A stretch of 5,173 bases of DNA from an uncultured Neomegalonema sp. (lineage in GTDB: Bacteria > Pseudomonadota > Alphaproteobacteria > Rhodobacterales > Rhodobacteraceae). Position numbers and translations under genes: made by a program. The DNA is taken from contig CALDZQ010000151.1 of assembly GCA_937944035.1 (NCBI GenBank), forward strand, positions 1 to 5,173, written 5' to 3'. Below are positions 1-5,047 of this stretch, in pieces. Positions within the stretch are counted from its first letter, which is position 1, and each line of letters opens with the position of its first letter. A model generated the notes under the pieces. The model searched no databases, was not told the DNA's origin, and saw nothing but the letters and a program-made list of their open reading frames with translations.

Positions 1-142
1 GAGGGGGCATTGGCAGTCCTCAAACAAATATCGCCGATTCACAACGTCGGCACAGCGTTGCGCGGGAAGATCAACTGAACCGCGCTCAAGGTCAAGCTCT
101 GGACTCACCATGCGGCATCACTGGCGTTCAATTATTGAAAGG

Positions 143-212
143 TCAGGTATCATTTTTTGAATTGCCTTGCCAGATCAATTAACCAACACACCTCAGGATT
201 GTTTTTTGAATT
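143..212. repeat. Imperfect direct repeat pair, about 50-nt period
   Basis: Two copies of a TCAGG...TTTTTTGAATT element lie at 143-163 and 193-212. The 11-base part TTTTTTGAATT is identical at 153-163 and 202-212, and each copy is preceded 9-10 nt earlier by TCAGG (143-147 and 193-197). The pair could be a duplicated binding site or a relic of local duplication; no regulator can be named. Confidence 0.5.
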
Positions 213-322
213 TTTACCGAGCATCCACCGGGCTTGAAAATATGTTTCACCGTCATCAAAGACTTATTCCGATAGACTTATTGCGACAACACCGATAATC
301 TTTAGGTTGTGCGGACTGGTGT

Positions 323-382
323 ACTACAGGAGGATACACTCTGCACTAATGCCTTTTTTTAAGAGGCACTATTACTACAGGA
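323..382. repeat. ACTACAGGA direct repeats, 51 nt apart
   Basis: The nonamer ACTACAGGA occurs exactly at 323-331 and 374-382. The first copy runs into a perfect Shine-Dalgarno sequence (AGGAGG, 328-333) and the second forms the left flank of the inverted repeat at 378-420. The purpose is unknown. Confidence 0.4.
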
Positions 383-456
383 ACTCAACCCACACGTTCC
401 GGTGCGCTGTTGTGTTCCTGCGTCCAACTGTTCAATCATGCGTTGTTTTGTCCTGA
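349..456 (+). CDS. Possible 35-codon leader ORF (doubtful)
   Basis: An ATG at 349 opens 35 codons ending in TGA at 454-456, in the leader of the RTX gene and stopping 54 nt before its start codon. Support is a perfect AGGAGGA at 328-334, although the 14-nt gap to the ATG is longer than usual and no alternative start lies in between. The peptide begins MPFFKRHYYYRNS, is basic, contains three consecutive tyrosines and two cysteines, and resembles no family I know. It lacks a signal peptide. It may be a leader peptide affecting RTX expression, or chance: the region also contains overlapping hairpins, and the peptide composition is not protein-like over its second half. Confidence 0.18.
   Translation: MPFFKRHYYYRNSTHTFRCAVVFLRPTVQSCVVLS
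378..420. promoter_or_regulatory. Imperfect inverted repeat in the RTX leader
   Basis: CAGGAAC (378-384) pairs with GTTCCTG (414-420). After a T/T mismatch (385/413), CAAC (386-389) pairs with GTTG (409-412). That gives eleven base pairs enclosing a 19-nt loop. No T-run follows, so it is not a standard terminator. It may be an operator or an mRNA hairpin about 90 nt upstream of the RTX start codon. Confidence 0.4.
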
Positions 457-497
457 TGTAGCCTCCAGCCTTGGGACGGGTAACGAGTATCGTTTTT

Positions 498-503
498 AGG
501 AGA
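498..503 (+). promoter_or_regulatory. Ribosome binding site of the RTX gene
   Basis: AGGAGA at 498-503 lies 7-8 nt before the ATG at 511, an optimal Shine-Dalgarno spacing. This fixes the start of the RTX protein, whose N-terminus (MATPVEWLNEF) shows no Sec signal peptide. Confidence 0.85.
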
Positions 504-510
504 ATTTCTG

Positions 511-3500
511 ATGGCAACCCCAGTAGAATGGCTTAACGAGTTCCAAGTGAACATCGGCACAGCCAACAACGCGACTGCAATCGAACCGAAGATTATCGGG
601 CTTTCAAATGGCCGTTATTTGGTTGCGTGGCGCGAGCTAGGCACCACCGGTGTTGAGGTGCAGGCGGGCGACGGCATCATCGGCAAAATCTTCAACGTCG
701 ATGGCAGTGTCTTCATGGATTCGTTCATCCTGAACAATCAATCAAGCAATGATGACGAGCGGGATTTCGACATCGCCGCCACCAATGACGGCGGCTTCAT
801 CATGGTCTCGATGGAAGACCAGATCAGCGGCGGCAACATGACCGAGTTGCATTGGGAACGGTTCAACGCTTCCGGTAACGCCATCGACCAGCTGGTGATC
901 GCGCAGGAAAACATCGCAGGCGACGACATTGGCAACCCGCAGATCGCCGTCAACAACAACGACAACAGTTCCTATGTCACCTTCGTGCGCAGTGTGAGCG
1001 GCGTCGAGGATGACGTAAAAGGCGTGCGTATCGATTCGGCCGGCACGATCGTTGCGGCAGAGTTCGATGCGGCGCAGAACGGCGCAGACCGCAATTCCGA
1101 TCAGGATTCCGCAATCCTGACCAACGGCAACCTCGTCACCGTCTATGAGGAGACAGACGGCGCGAATGTGGGGATCGAATTTAAGATCGTCAACACAGCG
1201 GGGGCGAACATCACCACTGTTAACGTCACCAGCGGTGTCACTGGCGATGATCCGCAAGTGGCTTCGTTAATCAATGGCAACTTCGTCGTCTCCTGGACCG
1301 AAGCCAGTGACATCATGTTCCGCGTCTATAACAGCGCAGGCGCTACGATCACGACAGCGCTGACCGCAGCATCGGGAACCAACAACCAAAACGAGTCCAC
1401 CATCATCGCCCTTCCGGATGGCGATTTCGTCATTGCATGGGATGATGACACGGCGGGCAACTTACAGGCGCGTCGCTTCAATCCCACCGGAACGGCGGAC
1501 GGATCGACTTTCCTTATCGAGTCGACGGGCGTCACCTCGCCCACACTGGGCGTCACCGGCGACGGGCGCATCCTCGCCACCTGGGACGATGAGGGCAGCA
1601 ACATCTTCTCGTCAATCTGGGATCCGCGTTCCAGCACAATCAACACCACTGATTTTGCGACGGTCCCGCTCAACTTCGTGAACGCCGATGTTGTGACCTC
1701 GAACATAGGCAGCTCCACCGTCAACGGCGATGGTGGCAGCGACATCATCCTCGGTCAGAACGGCAATGATCTTCTGTTTGGCGATGGCGGGATCGACACG
1801 ATAGAGGGCGGCGGCGGCAACGACACCATTGAGGGCGGTTTCTCTACCGACTCGATTGATGCCGGCTCCGGCAACGACACGATCCGCATCCAAGACGGCC
1901 AAAACATCGACAACATCGACGGCGGCATCGGTATCGACTTCCTCGATATGAGCACTGTTGCGGGTGCGAATGAAGCGGTGAACATCAATCTCGGCACGGG
2001 CGTTTTCACCGGACTGGGCGGTACGACCTCGATCAACAGCGTTGAAGACATCATCGCGACCCGGGCCAATGACACCCTGAACTCCGGAAATATCAGCGGC
2101 ATTACGCTGAACGCCTCAGCCGGCGATGATACCGTCATTGGCGGCGCTGGCACGCAGACGCTGTTCGGCGGTTCCGGTAACGACGACATCACCGATGGCA
2201 GCGGCAACGACTCCGTCGATGGCGGCAGTGGCAACGATACGCTCAGCCTCATCAGCGGCACCGATAATATCAACATGGGTAGCGGCGATGACCTGGTCTT
2301 CATCAACGAAAACTTCATCGGCGATGATACTTTCGACGGCGGTATAGGTATCGATACGTTGAATTTCATCAACTCGACGCTGGCGGCGGGGACCGACATC
2401 GATCTGCTGTCAGAGACGATCACTAACAGCGCCGGGACGAACACCGAAACCATTATTGGCTTTGAAAACGTTGCGGGTTCACAGGGTTCCGAAACAATCA
2501 GCGGGACGAACGGCGCCAACAGTATCGCGGGCGATGCCGGAGATGACATCCTTCGCGGCCGGGGCGGCGACGACCTGCTTAACGGTAACGAAGGTGATGA
2601 CCAGATTATCGGCGGCGGTGGCAATGACACCGCGAATGGCGGTAATGAGAACGACTTCATCGACGGTCAGAGCGGCAACGACACCCTTAACGGTAATGCG
2701 GGTGACGATACTTTGCAGGGCCGCACAGGCGATGACGTGCTCGGCGGTCAGGCTGGCAATGACACGCTGACAGCCGGTAACGGAAATGACACCCTCGATG
2801 GTGGATCCGGTGACGATACACTCAGCGGTCAGGGCGACGATGACAGCCTGATTGGCGGTGCCGGGAACGATGTGATCTTCGCGGGGATCGGTTTTGACAG
2901 GGTTGATGGCGGTTCCGGGAACGACACCATCTTCGGTGCCGGAAACGACGACATGCTGAACGGCAATGTCGGGGATGACTCGATCGCGGGCGGGGCCGGT
3001 GAAGACTCCATCATTGGCGGTAACGGGAATGACAACATCTCGGCACAACCCGACAATGACACAGTCTCCGGCGGCCTCGGCATGGATACGATCGACGGTG
3101 GCAACGGGGACGATGTTATCAACGGTAACGAGGATGCGGACAGCCTGAGCGGCTCCTTGGGTAATGACATATTGTTCGGTGACGAAGGCAACGACAACCT
3201 GAACGGTGGTGAAGGCAACGACACGATCGAGGGTGGTACCGGCAATGACACACTGAACGGATCGTTCGGAAACGACACACTGCGCGGTGGCGACGGCGAT
3301 GACTCGATACAAGCATCGTCCGGCGCTGACCGTCTTGAAGGCGGGGCCGGCTTCGACACGCTTCGCGGTGGTGATGGCAATGACCGGCTGTTCGGTTTCA
3401 ACGACGATGACAGCCTGTTCGGGGATGCGGGGAATGACACGCTCAACGGCGGCGGCGGGGACGATATTCTGCGCGGCGGAACCGGATCGGATACGCTCAC

Positions 3501-3747
3501 CGGTGCGGCGGGGATCGACTCGTTCATCTTCCAAACAAACTTCGGCTCGGACACGATCACGGACTTTGACAACGGCGTCGAGAAGATCGACCTCCGGCCT
3601 CTGGCGGGAGTCGTCAACTTCAACACCGACCTGAACATCTTCAACTTCATGGGCGGTGCGGTGATCGAATATCTTCCGACGGGAGATACCATCTTCGTCG
3701 CAAATGAAACCGCAGGCAGCCTGACCGCCTCGGACTTCCTGCTTTAA
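511..3747 (+). CDS. Large RTX calcium-binding exoprotein, type I secreted
   Basis: This 1078-residue protein is a probable extracellular or surface protein. Residues 11-377 form seven degenerate repeats of roughly 40-65 residues, with cores such as GNFVVSWTE and GDFVIAWDD followed by RxFNxxG or similar, suggesting a seven-bladed beta-propeller. RTX nonapeptides (GGxGxDxLx type, binding Ca2+ in a parallel beta-roll) occupy residues 403-456, 532-594 and 671-1003. Two related interrupter segments, both containing DGGIGID, lie at about 466-531 and 595-670. Residues 1004-1078 match the serralysin-type C-terminal region (GSDTITDF, then EKIDLRPL) and end TASDFLL, a typical uncleaved type I secretion signal. 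There is no N-terminal signal peptide, I see no cysteine, and I count only five lysines, all usual for such substrates. No protease, lipase or other catalytic motif is visible, so an adhesin, matrix or S-layer-like role is inference. No exporter genes lie nearby. The strong ribosome binding site supports this start; a terminator follows the stop by 9 nt. Confidence 0.93.
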   Translation: MATPVEWLNEFQVNIGTANNATAIEPKIIGLSNGRYLVAWRELGTTGVEVQAGDGIIGKIFNVDGSVFMDSFILNNQSSNDDERDFDIAATNDGGFIMVSMEDQISGGNMTELHWERFNASGNAIDQLVIAQENIAGDDIGNPQIAVNNNDNSSYVTFVRSVSGVEDDVKGVRIDSAGTIVAAEFDAAQNGADRNSDQDSAILTNGNLVTVYEETDGANVGIEFKIVNTAGANITTVNVTSGVTGDDPQVASLINGNFVVSWTEASDIMFRVYNSAGATITTALTAASGTNNQNESTIIALPDGDFVIAWDDDTAGNLQARRFNPTGTADGSTFLIESTGVTSPTLGVTGDGRILATWDDEGSNIFSSIWDPRSSTINTTDFATVPLNFVNADVVTSNIGSSTVNGDGGSDIILGQNGNDLLFGDGGIDTIEGGGGNDTIEGGFSTDSIDAGSGNDTIRIQDGQNIDNIDGGIGIDFLDMSTVAGANEAVNINLGTGVFTGLGGTTSINSVEDIIATRANDTLNSGNISGITLNASAGDDTVIGGAGTQTLFGGSGNDDITDGSGNDSVDGGSGNDTLSLISGTDNINMGSGDDLVFINENFIGDDTFDGGIGIDTLNFINSTLAAGTDIDLLSETITNSAGTNTETIIGFENVAGSQGSETISGTNGANSIAGDAGDDILRGRGGDDLLNGNEGDDQIIGGGGNDTANGGNENDFIDGQSGNDTLNGNAGDDTLQGRTGDDVLGGQAGNDTLTAGNGNDTLDGGSGDDTLSGQGDDDSLIGGAGNDVIFAGIGFDRVDGGSGNDTIFGAGNDDMLNGNVGDDSIAGGAGEDSIIGGNGNDNISAQPDNDTVSGGLGMDTIDGGNGDDVINGNEDADSLSGSLGNDILFGDEGNDNLNGGEGNDTIEGGTGNDTLNGSFGNDTLRGGDGDDSIQASSGADRLEGGAGFDTLRGGDGNDRLFGFNDDDSLFGDAGNDTLNGGGGDDILRGGTGSDTLTGAAGIDSFIFQTNFGSDTITDFDNGVEKIDLRPLAGVVNFNTDLNIFNFMGGAVIEYLPTGDTIFVANETAGSLTASDFLL
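1717..1878 (+). repeat. RTX block 1, six nonapeptide units
   Basis: Residues 403-456 read as six 9-residue units, for example IILGQNGND, LLFGDGGID and TIEGGGGND. This block directly follows the propeller-like N-terminal part. The next unit (TIRIQDGQN) is degenerate and leads into the first interrupter. Confidence 0.8.
2104..2292 (+). repeat. RTX block 2, seven nonapeptide units
   Basis: Residues 532-594 read as seven 9-residue units, among them TLFGGSGND, DITDGSGND and SVDGGSGND. The flanking units TLNASAGDD and NINMGSGDD are degenerate. The block is bounded on both sides by the DGGIGID-containing interrupter segments. Confidence 0.75.
2521..3519 (+). repeat. RTX block 3, 37 uninterrupted nonapeptide units
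   Basis: Residues 671-1003 can be cut into 37 consecutive 9-residue units (27 nt each, 999 nt in total) with no insertion or deletion, from SIAGDAGDD to TLTGAAGID. A further degenerate unit, TISGTNGAN, precedes it. Four units (10, 14, 20 and 30: TLTAGNGND, VIFAGIGFD, NISAQPDND, SIQASSGAD) have alanine instead of glycine at the fourth position. Codon choice varies between units, so the DNA repeats are diverged and old rather than recently expanded. Confidence 0.9.
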
Positions 3748-3756
3748 CCGATCTTG

Positions 3757-3780
3757 AGCCGGGCGTTCGCGCCCGGCTTT
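3757..3780 (+). terminator. Intrinsic terminator of the RTX gene
   Basis: AGCCGGGCG (3757-3765) pairs perfectly with CGCCCGGCT (3770-3778) around a TTCG tetraloop (3766-3769), and the stem is followed by TTT then A. The GC-rich 9-bp stem with a stable UUCG loop starts 9 nt after the RTX stop codon. The T-run is short but the position and stability are convincing. Confidence 0.85.
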
Positions 3781-3862
3781 ACCGGACGCGATGCCCAAAA
3801 AATCTGAAGGCGCAATAAGCCCTTTCCCTACAGCGGTTGCTGAAAAACGATCTTGCGGTAAA

Positions 3863-3898
3863 AAAAGCAGTCCCCCGTGAAAGCGGGAGGCTGCTTTT
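3863..3898. terminator. Second, likely bidirectional terminator hairpin
   Basis: AAAAGCAGTCCCCCG (3863-3877) pairs with CGGGAGGCTGCTTTT (3884-3898) around TGAAAG, a 15-bp stem with one mismatch and one G-T pair. It ends in TTTT on the plus strand, and the A-run that begins at 3861 gives a T-run on the minus strand, so it could stop transcription in both directions. It may back up the RTX terminator or shield the gene from antisense transcription. No minus-strand gene is visible inside the window. Confidence 0.75.
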
Positions 3899-3982
3899 CA
3901 ACATTCTCTAAACGCCGGCTCACTGTGGAATGTCAGAAAAAGCGAATATTTTCAGTTGTTTGAGTGTCAGCAATATTTGAGG

Positions 3983-4010
3983 AATGGCTTCCGGCTTTCG
4001 CCGGAATGAC
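3983..4010. repeat. Dispersed palindromic repeat (CCGGCTTTCGCCGG type)
   Basis: TTCCGGC (3989-3995) and GCCGGAA (4000-4006) form a 7-bp stem around a TTTC loop, flanked by ATGGC on the left and TGAC on the right. I recognise this as the core of an intergenic repeat common in many proteobacteria, whose translation gives WLPAFAGMT on one strand and VIPAKAG on the other. Spurious small ORFs are often called across it. Only one copy is present in this window. Confidence 0.7.
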
Positions 4011-4023
4011 TCGTGTCATAAGT

Positions 4024-4043
4024 TGCCGAAGAGTTTTTCGGCA
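4024..4043. repeat. Inverted repeat TGCCGAA / TTCGGCA
   Basis: TGCCGAA (4024-4030) and TTCGGCA (4037-4043) make a perfect 7-bp stem with a 6-nt loop, 14 nt after the palindromic repeat. No T-run follows on either strand, so it is probably not a terminator. It could be an extension of the adjacent repeat element. Confidence 0.4.
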
Positions 4044-4087
4044 TCTTGTCGGGCGAGGGCTTCGGTGTGATAATTTCGAGCGCACGC

Positions 4088-4117
4088 TTGACATTTGTTC
4101 TTTAATGGTTCTATTTC
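4088..4117 (+). promoter_or_regulatory. Putative promoter of the 221-residue protein gene
   Basis: A consensus -35 hexamer TTGACA lies at 4088-4093. The best -10 candidate is TATTTC at 4112-4117 with an 18-nt spacer, a weak match (TAT only). Transcription would begin roughly 30-40 nt before the start codon at 4158. The weak -10 is usual for alphaproteobacterial promoters. The SOS-like box lies inside this promoter. Confidence 0.6.
4097..4111 (+). promoter_or_regulatory. Putative LexA operator (GTTC-N7-GTTC)
   Basis: GTTC (4097-4100), seven bases TTTAATG, then GTTC (4108-4111) match exactly the direct-repeat LexA box established for alphaproteobacteria such as Caulobacter and Rhodobacter. The box fills the spacer between the -35 and -10 elements, where a bound repressor would block RNA polymerase, and ends 46 nt before the start codon at 4158. 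An exact match is expected about once per 65,000 positions per strand, so this placement is unlikely by chance. Confidence 0.7.
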
Positions 4118-4157
4118 GTGCTGACTTGGTATCGGAAAAGGACTCATTTAGCACGAC

Positions 4158-4823
4158 ATGGACTGGACACTCGCCATAGATCGCCACCGCGACGCGCTGG
4201 TTCGGATGGTTGCCGCGCTGCTCGTTATGGCGGGTGGCGGGGAGGCTATGCCACGGCATGTGCGGACGGGGATTTGGCGGGTTTTACGGCCTGCTGAGGC
4301 TGCGTTCCGGCGGTTGGTCGTGGTGGTGAAGGTGGTTCTCAAAATTGAGGCGCGGACGCGTGTTTCGCGCGGCGGGCCTGTGCCTGTGATTGCGGGCGAC
4401 TCTCAAGACGTTCCGAGGGTTCCGGCATTTGCGCTGTTCGATGCGCGGAAATCTTTCAAACCGCGCTCGGCCTGGCGGGGACGCAAACCGCAGCCGAATA
4501 TCCGGTTTTTCGACGATGTGCAGGTTTTTGAACCTGTCGTCGTCGTCTCGCCCGATGATGCGGTCAGTGCGGCGCAGTTGATGCGGCGGTTACAGGCTTT
4601 GCAGGTCGCGCTTGGTGATGTACCGAAACAGGCGCGTAGGCTGGCGCGGTGGGAGGCCAAGCGGGAGGTCGGACGTGCTCAAACGGGCAAATATATCGCC
4701 CCGATCAGGCCGGGGAAGCCGCCCGGTCACAGGGATCGGGGAAGGCATCCGGTGGATTTTGTGCTGAAGGATTGTCATGCGCTGGCGCTTTACGCGCTGC
4801 ATGATCCGCCGGATACAGGGTGA
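4158..4823 (+). CDS. Basic protein of unknown function, putative SOS gene
   Basis: The 221-residue product has no function I can name. Residues 1-26 (MDWTLAIDRHRDALVRM, then hydrophobic residues to about 25) and 39-63 are helical with alternating arginines and aliphatic residues (RRLVVVVKVVLKIEAR). The middle holds FALFDARKSFKPRSAW. Residues 143-172 are probably helical and arginine-rich. The C-terminal part (RPGKPPGHRDRG, then DFVLKDCHALALYAL and a final PDTG) resembles the end of an uncharacterised protein I associate with alphaproteobacteria, a memory-based match. It is strongly basic, so nucleic-acid or membrane association is possible. An in-frame TAG at 4149-4151 makes ATG 4158 the first available start; the nearest Shine-Dalgarno-like AAAAGGA (4136-4142) is 15 nt away, which is long. 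The promoter carries a GTTC-N7-GTTC box, pointing to LexA control. It is not evidently in an operon. Confidence 0.75.
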   Translation: MDWTLAIDRHRDALVRMVAALLVMAGGGEAMPRHVRTGIWRVLRPAEAAFRRLVVVVKVVLKIEARTRVSRGGPVPVIAGDSQDVPRVPAFALFDARKSFKPRSAWRGRKPQPNIRFFDDVQVFEPVVVVSPDDAVSAAQLMRRLQALQVALGDVPKQARRLARWEAKREVGRAQTGKYIAPIRPGKPPGHRDRGRHPVDFVLKDCHALALYALHDPPDTG

Positions 4824-4841
4824 CATTGATGGAAAGTGCGA

Positions 4842-4862
4842 CCGCCGGACAGGGTCCGGCGG
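4842..4862 (+). terminator. Hairpin after the 221-residue gene, possible terminator
   Basis: CCGCCGGAC (4842-4850) pairs with GTCCGGCGG (4854-4862) around AGG, a 9-bp GC-rich stem starting 18 nt after the stop codon. The following GCCTGTTGG has no real T-run, so efficiency is uncertain. It may act with the stronger terminator further downstream. Confidence 0.5.
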
Positions 4863-4948
4863 GCCTGTTGGTGTGCGGATGAGCAGGTTACTTGCCAATT
4901 GCGTGTCGGTAAGCCTGTCGGTTTTTCTCGAAATCGCTCCAGATCCGC

Positions 4949-4954
4949 TATAGA
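4949..4954 (+). promoter_or_regulatory. Weak -10-like element TATAGA (speculative)
   Basis: TATAGA matches four of six positions of the -10 consensus. No good -35 hexamer lies 16-18 nt upstream. If active, it would start a transcript of about 60 nt running into the terminator at 4984-5021, just before the sulfotransferase gene. Confidence 0.2.
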
Positions 4955-4983
4955 TCGACATATCTGAAAAGCTTCTCGCTGAG

Positions 4984-5021
4984 AAAGACCCCGCATCGGA
5001 GTGCGGGGAAGGGGTTTTTTT
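4984..5021 (+). terminator. Strong intrinsic terminator before the sulfotransferase gene
   Basis: CCCCGCA (4989-4995) pairs with TGCGGGG (5002-5008). A second GGGG (5011-5014) followed by a run of seven T can alternatively pair with AAAGACCCC (4984-4992), so two mutually exclusive stems share the CCCC. A small hairpin, TTCTC/GAGAA (4973-4985), precedes it. The element ends 26 nt before the next start codon. It may end the preceding unit or act as an attenuator. Confidence 0.8.
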
Positions 5022-5047
5022 AAGAGTCAGCACCAAAGGCCGTTAGT

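Larger units (their letters stand above)
1..497. other. Upstream intergenic region without a supportable gene
   Basis: I find no recognisable coding sequence here. Forward frame 3 is open from the left edge to a TAA at 180-182 (59 codons) and the minus strand is open from an ATG at 111 to the left edge (37 codons), but neither translation resembles a family I know and neither has a good ribosome binding site. From about 130 onward the sequence is AT-richer than the genes, with T-runs at 153-158, 202-207 and 354-360, which fits a regulatory or untranslated leader region for the RTX gene. No convincing sigma70 promoter was found: GATAAT at 294-299 resembles a -10 element but has no partner at the right spacing. 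The region carries the short repeats and hairpins listed separately. Confidence 0.6.

Noticed and set aside
1..111. Minus-strand partial ORF from ATG at 111 to the left edge (37 codons)
   Set aside because: No ribosome binding site and no recognisable family; too short to support, although a gene truncated by the window edge cannot be excluded.
1..153. Forward frame 1 tail (AVLKQISPIHNVGTALRGKIN, stop, then more open frame) as a broken gene remnant
   Set aside because: It reads somewhat protein-like across one in-frame TGA at 76-78, but I could not match it to a family, so calling a pseudogene would be a guess.
281..299. TTGCGA and GATAAT as an RTX promoter
   Set aside because: The two hexamers are only 7 nt apart, far from the 16-18 nt needed, and no other -35 fits GATAAT.
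742..1902. Minus-strand frames opposite the propeller region
   Set aside because: The plus-strand frame has clear homologous repeats, a start site and continuity with the RTX part; the minus frames show no domain.
2521..3519. A CRISPR array or DNA satellite suggested by the 27-nt periodicity
   Set aside because: The period is the 9-codon RTX repeat within one open frame, with synonymous variation between units; there are no spacers.
1755..3692. Other long minus-strand frames (1755-2660 and 2829-3692) rich in Ser and Pro
   Set aside because: These are also reverse-complement shadows of the 27-nt repeats; the composition follows from the repeat codons.
2479..3798. A 439-codon open frame on the minus strand opposite the RTX repeats
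   Set aside because: It is the antisense of GGN-AAC-GAC-type repeat codons, which contain few reverse stops. Its translation is a monotonous valine/isoleucine-rich repeat mirroring the RTX period, and it runs through the RTX terminator.
3933..4259. A 108-codon minus-strand frame containing VIPAKAG
   Set aside because: It crosses the dispersed palindromic repeat, the promoter and the start of the 4158 gene. The VIPAKAG string is the known spurious translation of that repeat.
4590..5036. A 148-codon minus-strand frame over the end of the 4158 gene
   Set aside because: It begins inside the terminator at 4984-5021 (reverse) and overlaps a better plus-strand gene; no recognisable domain.
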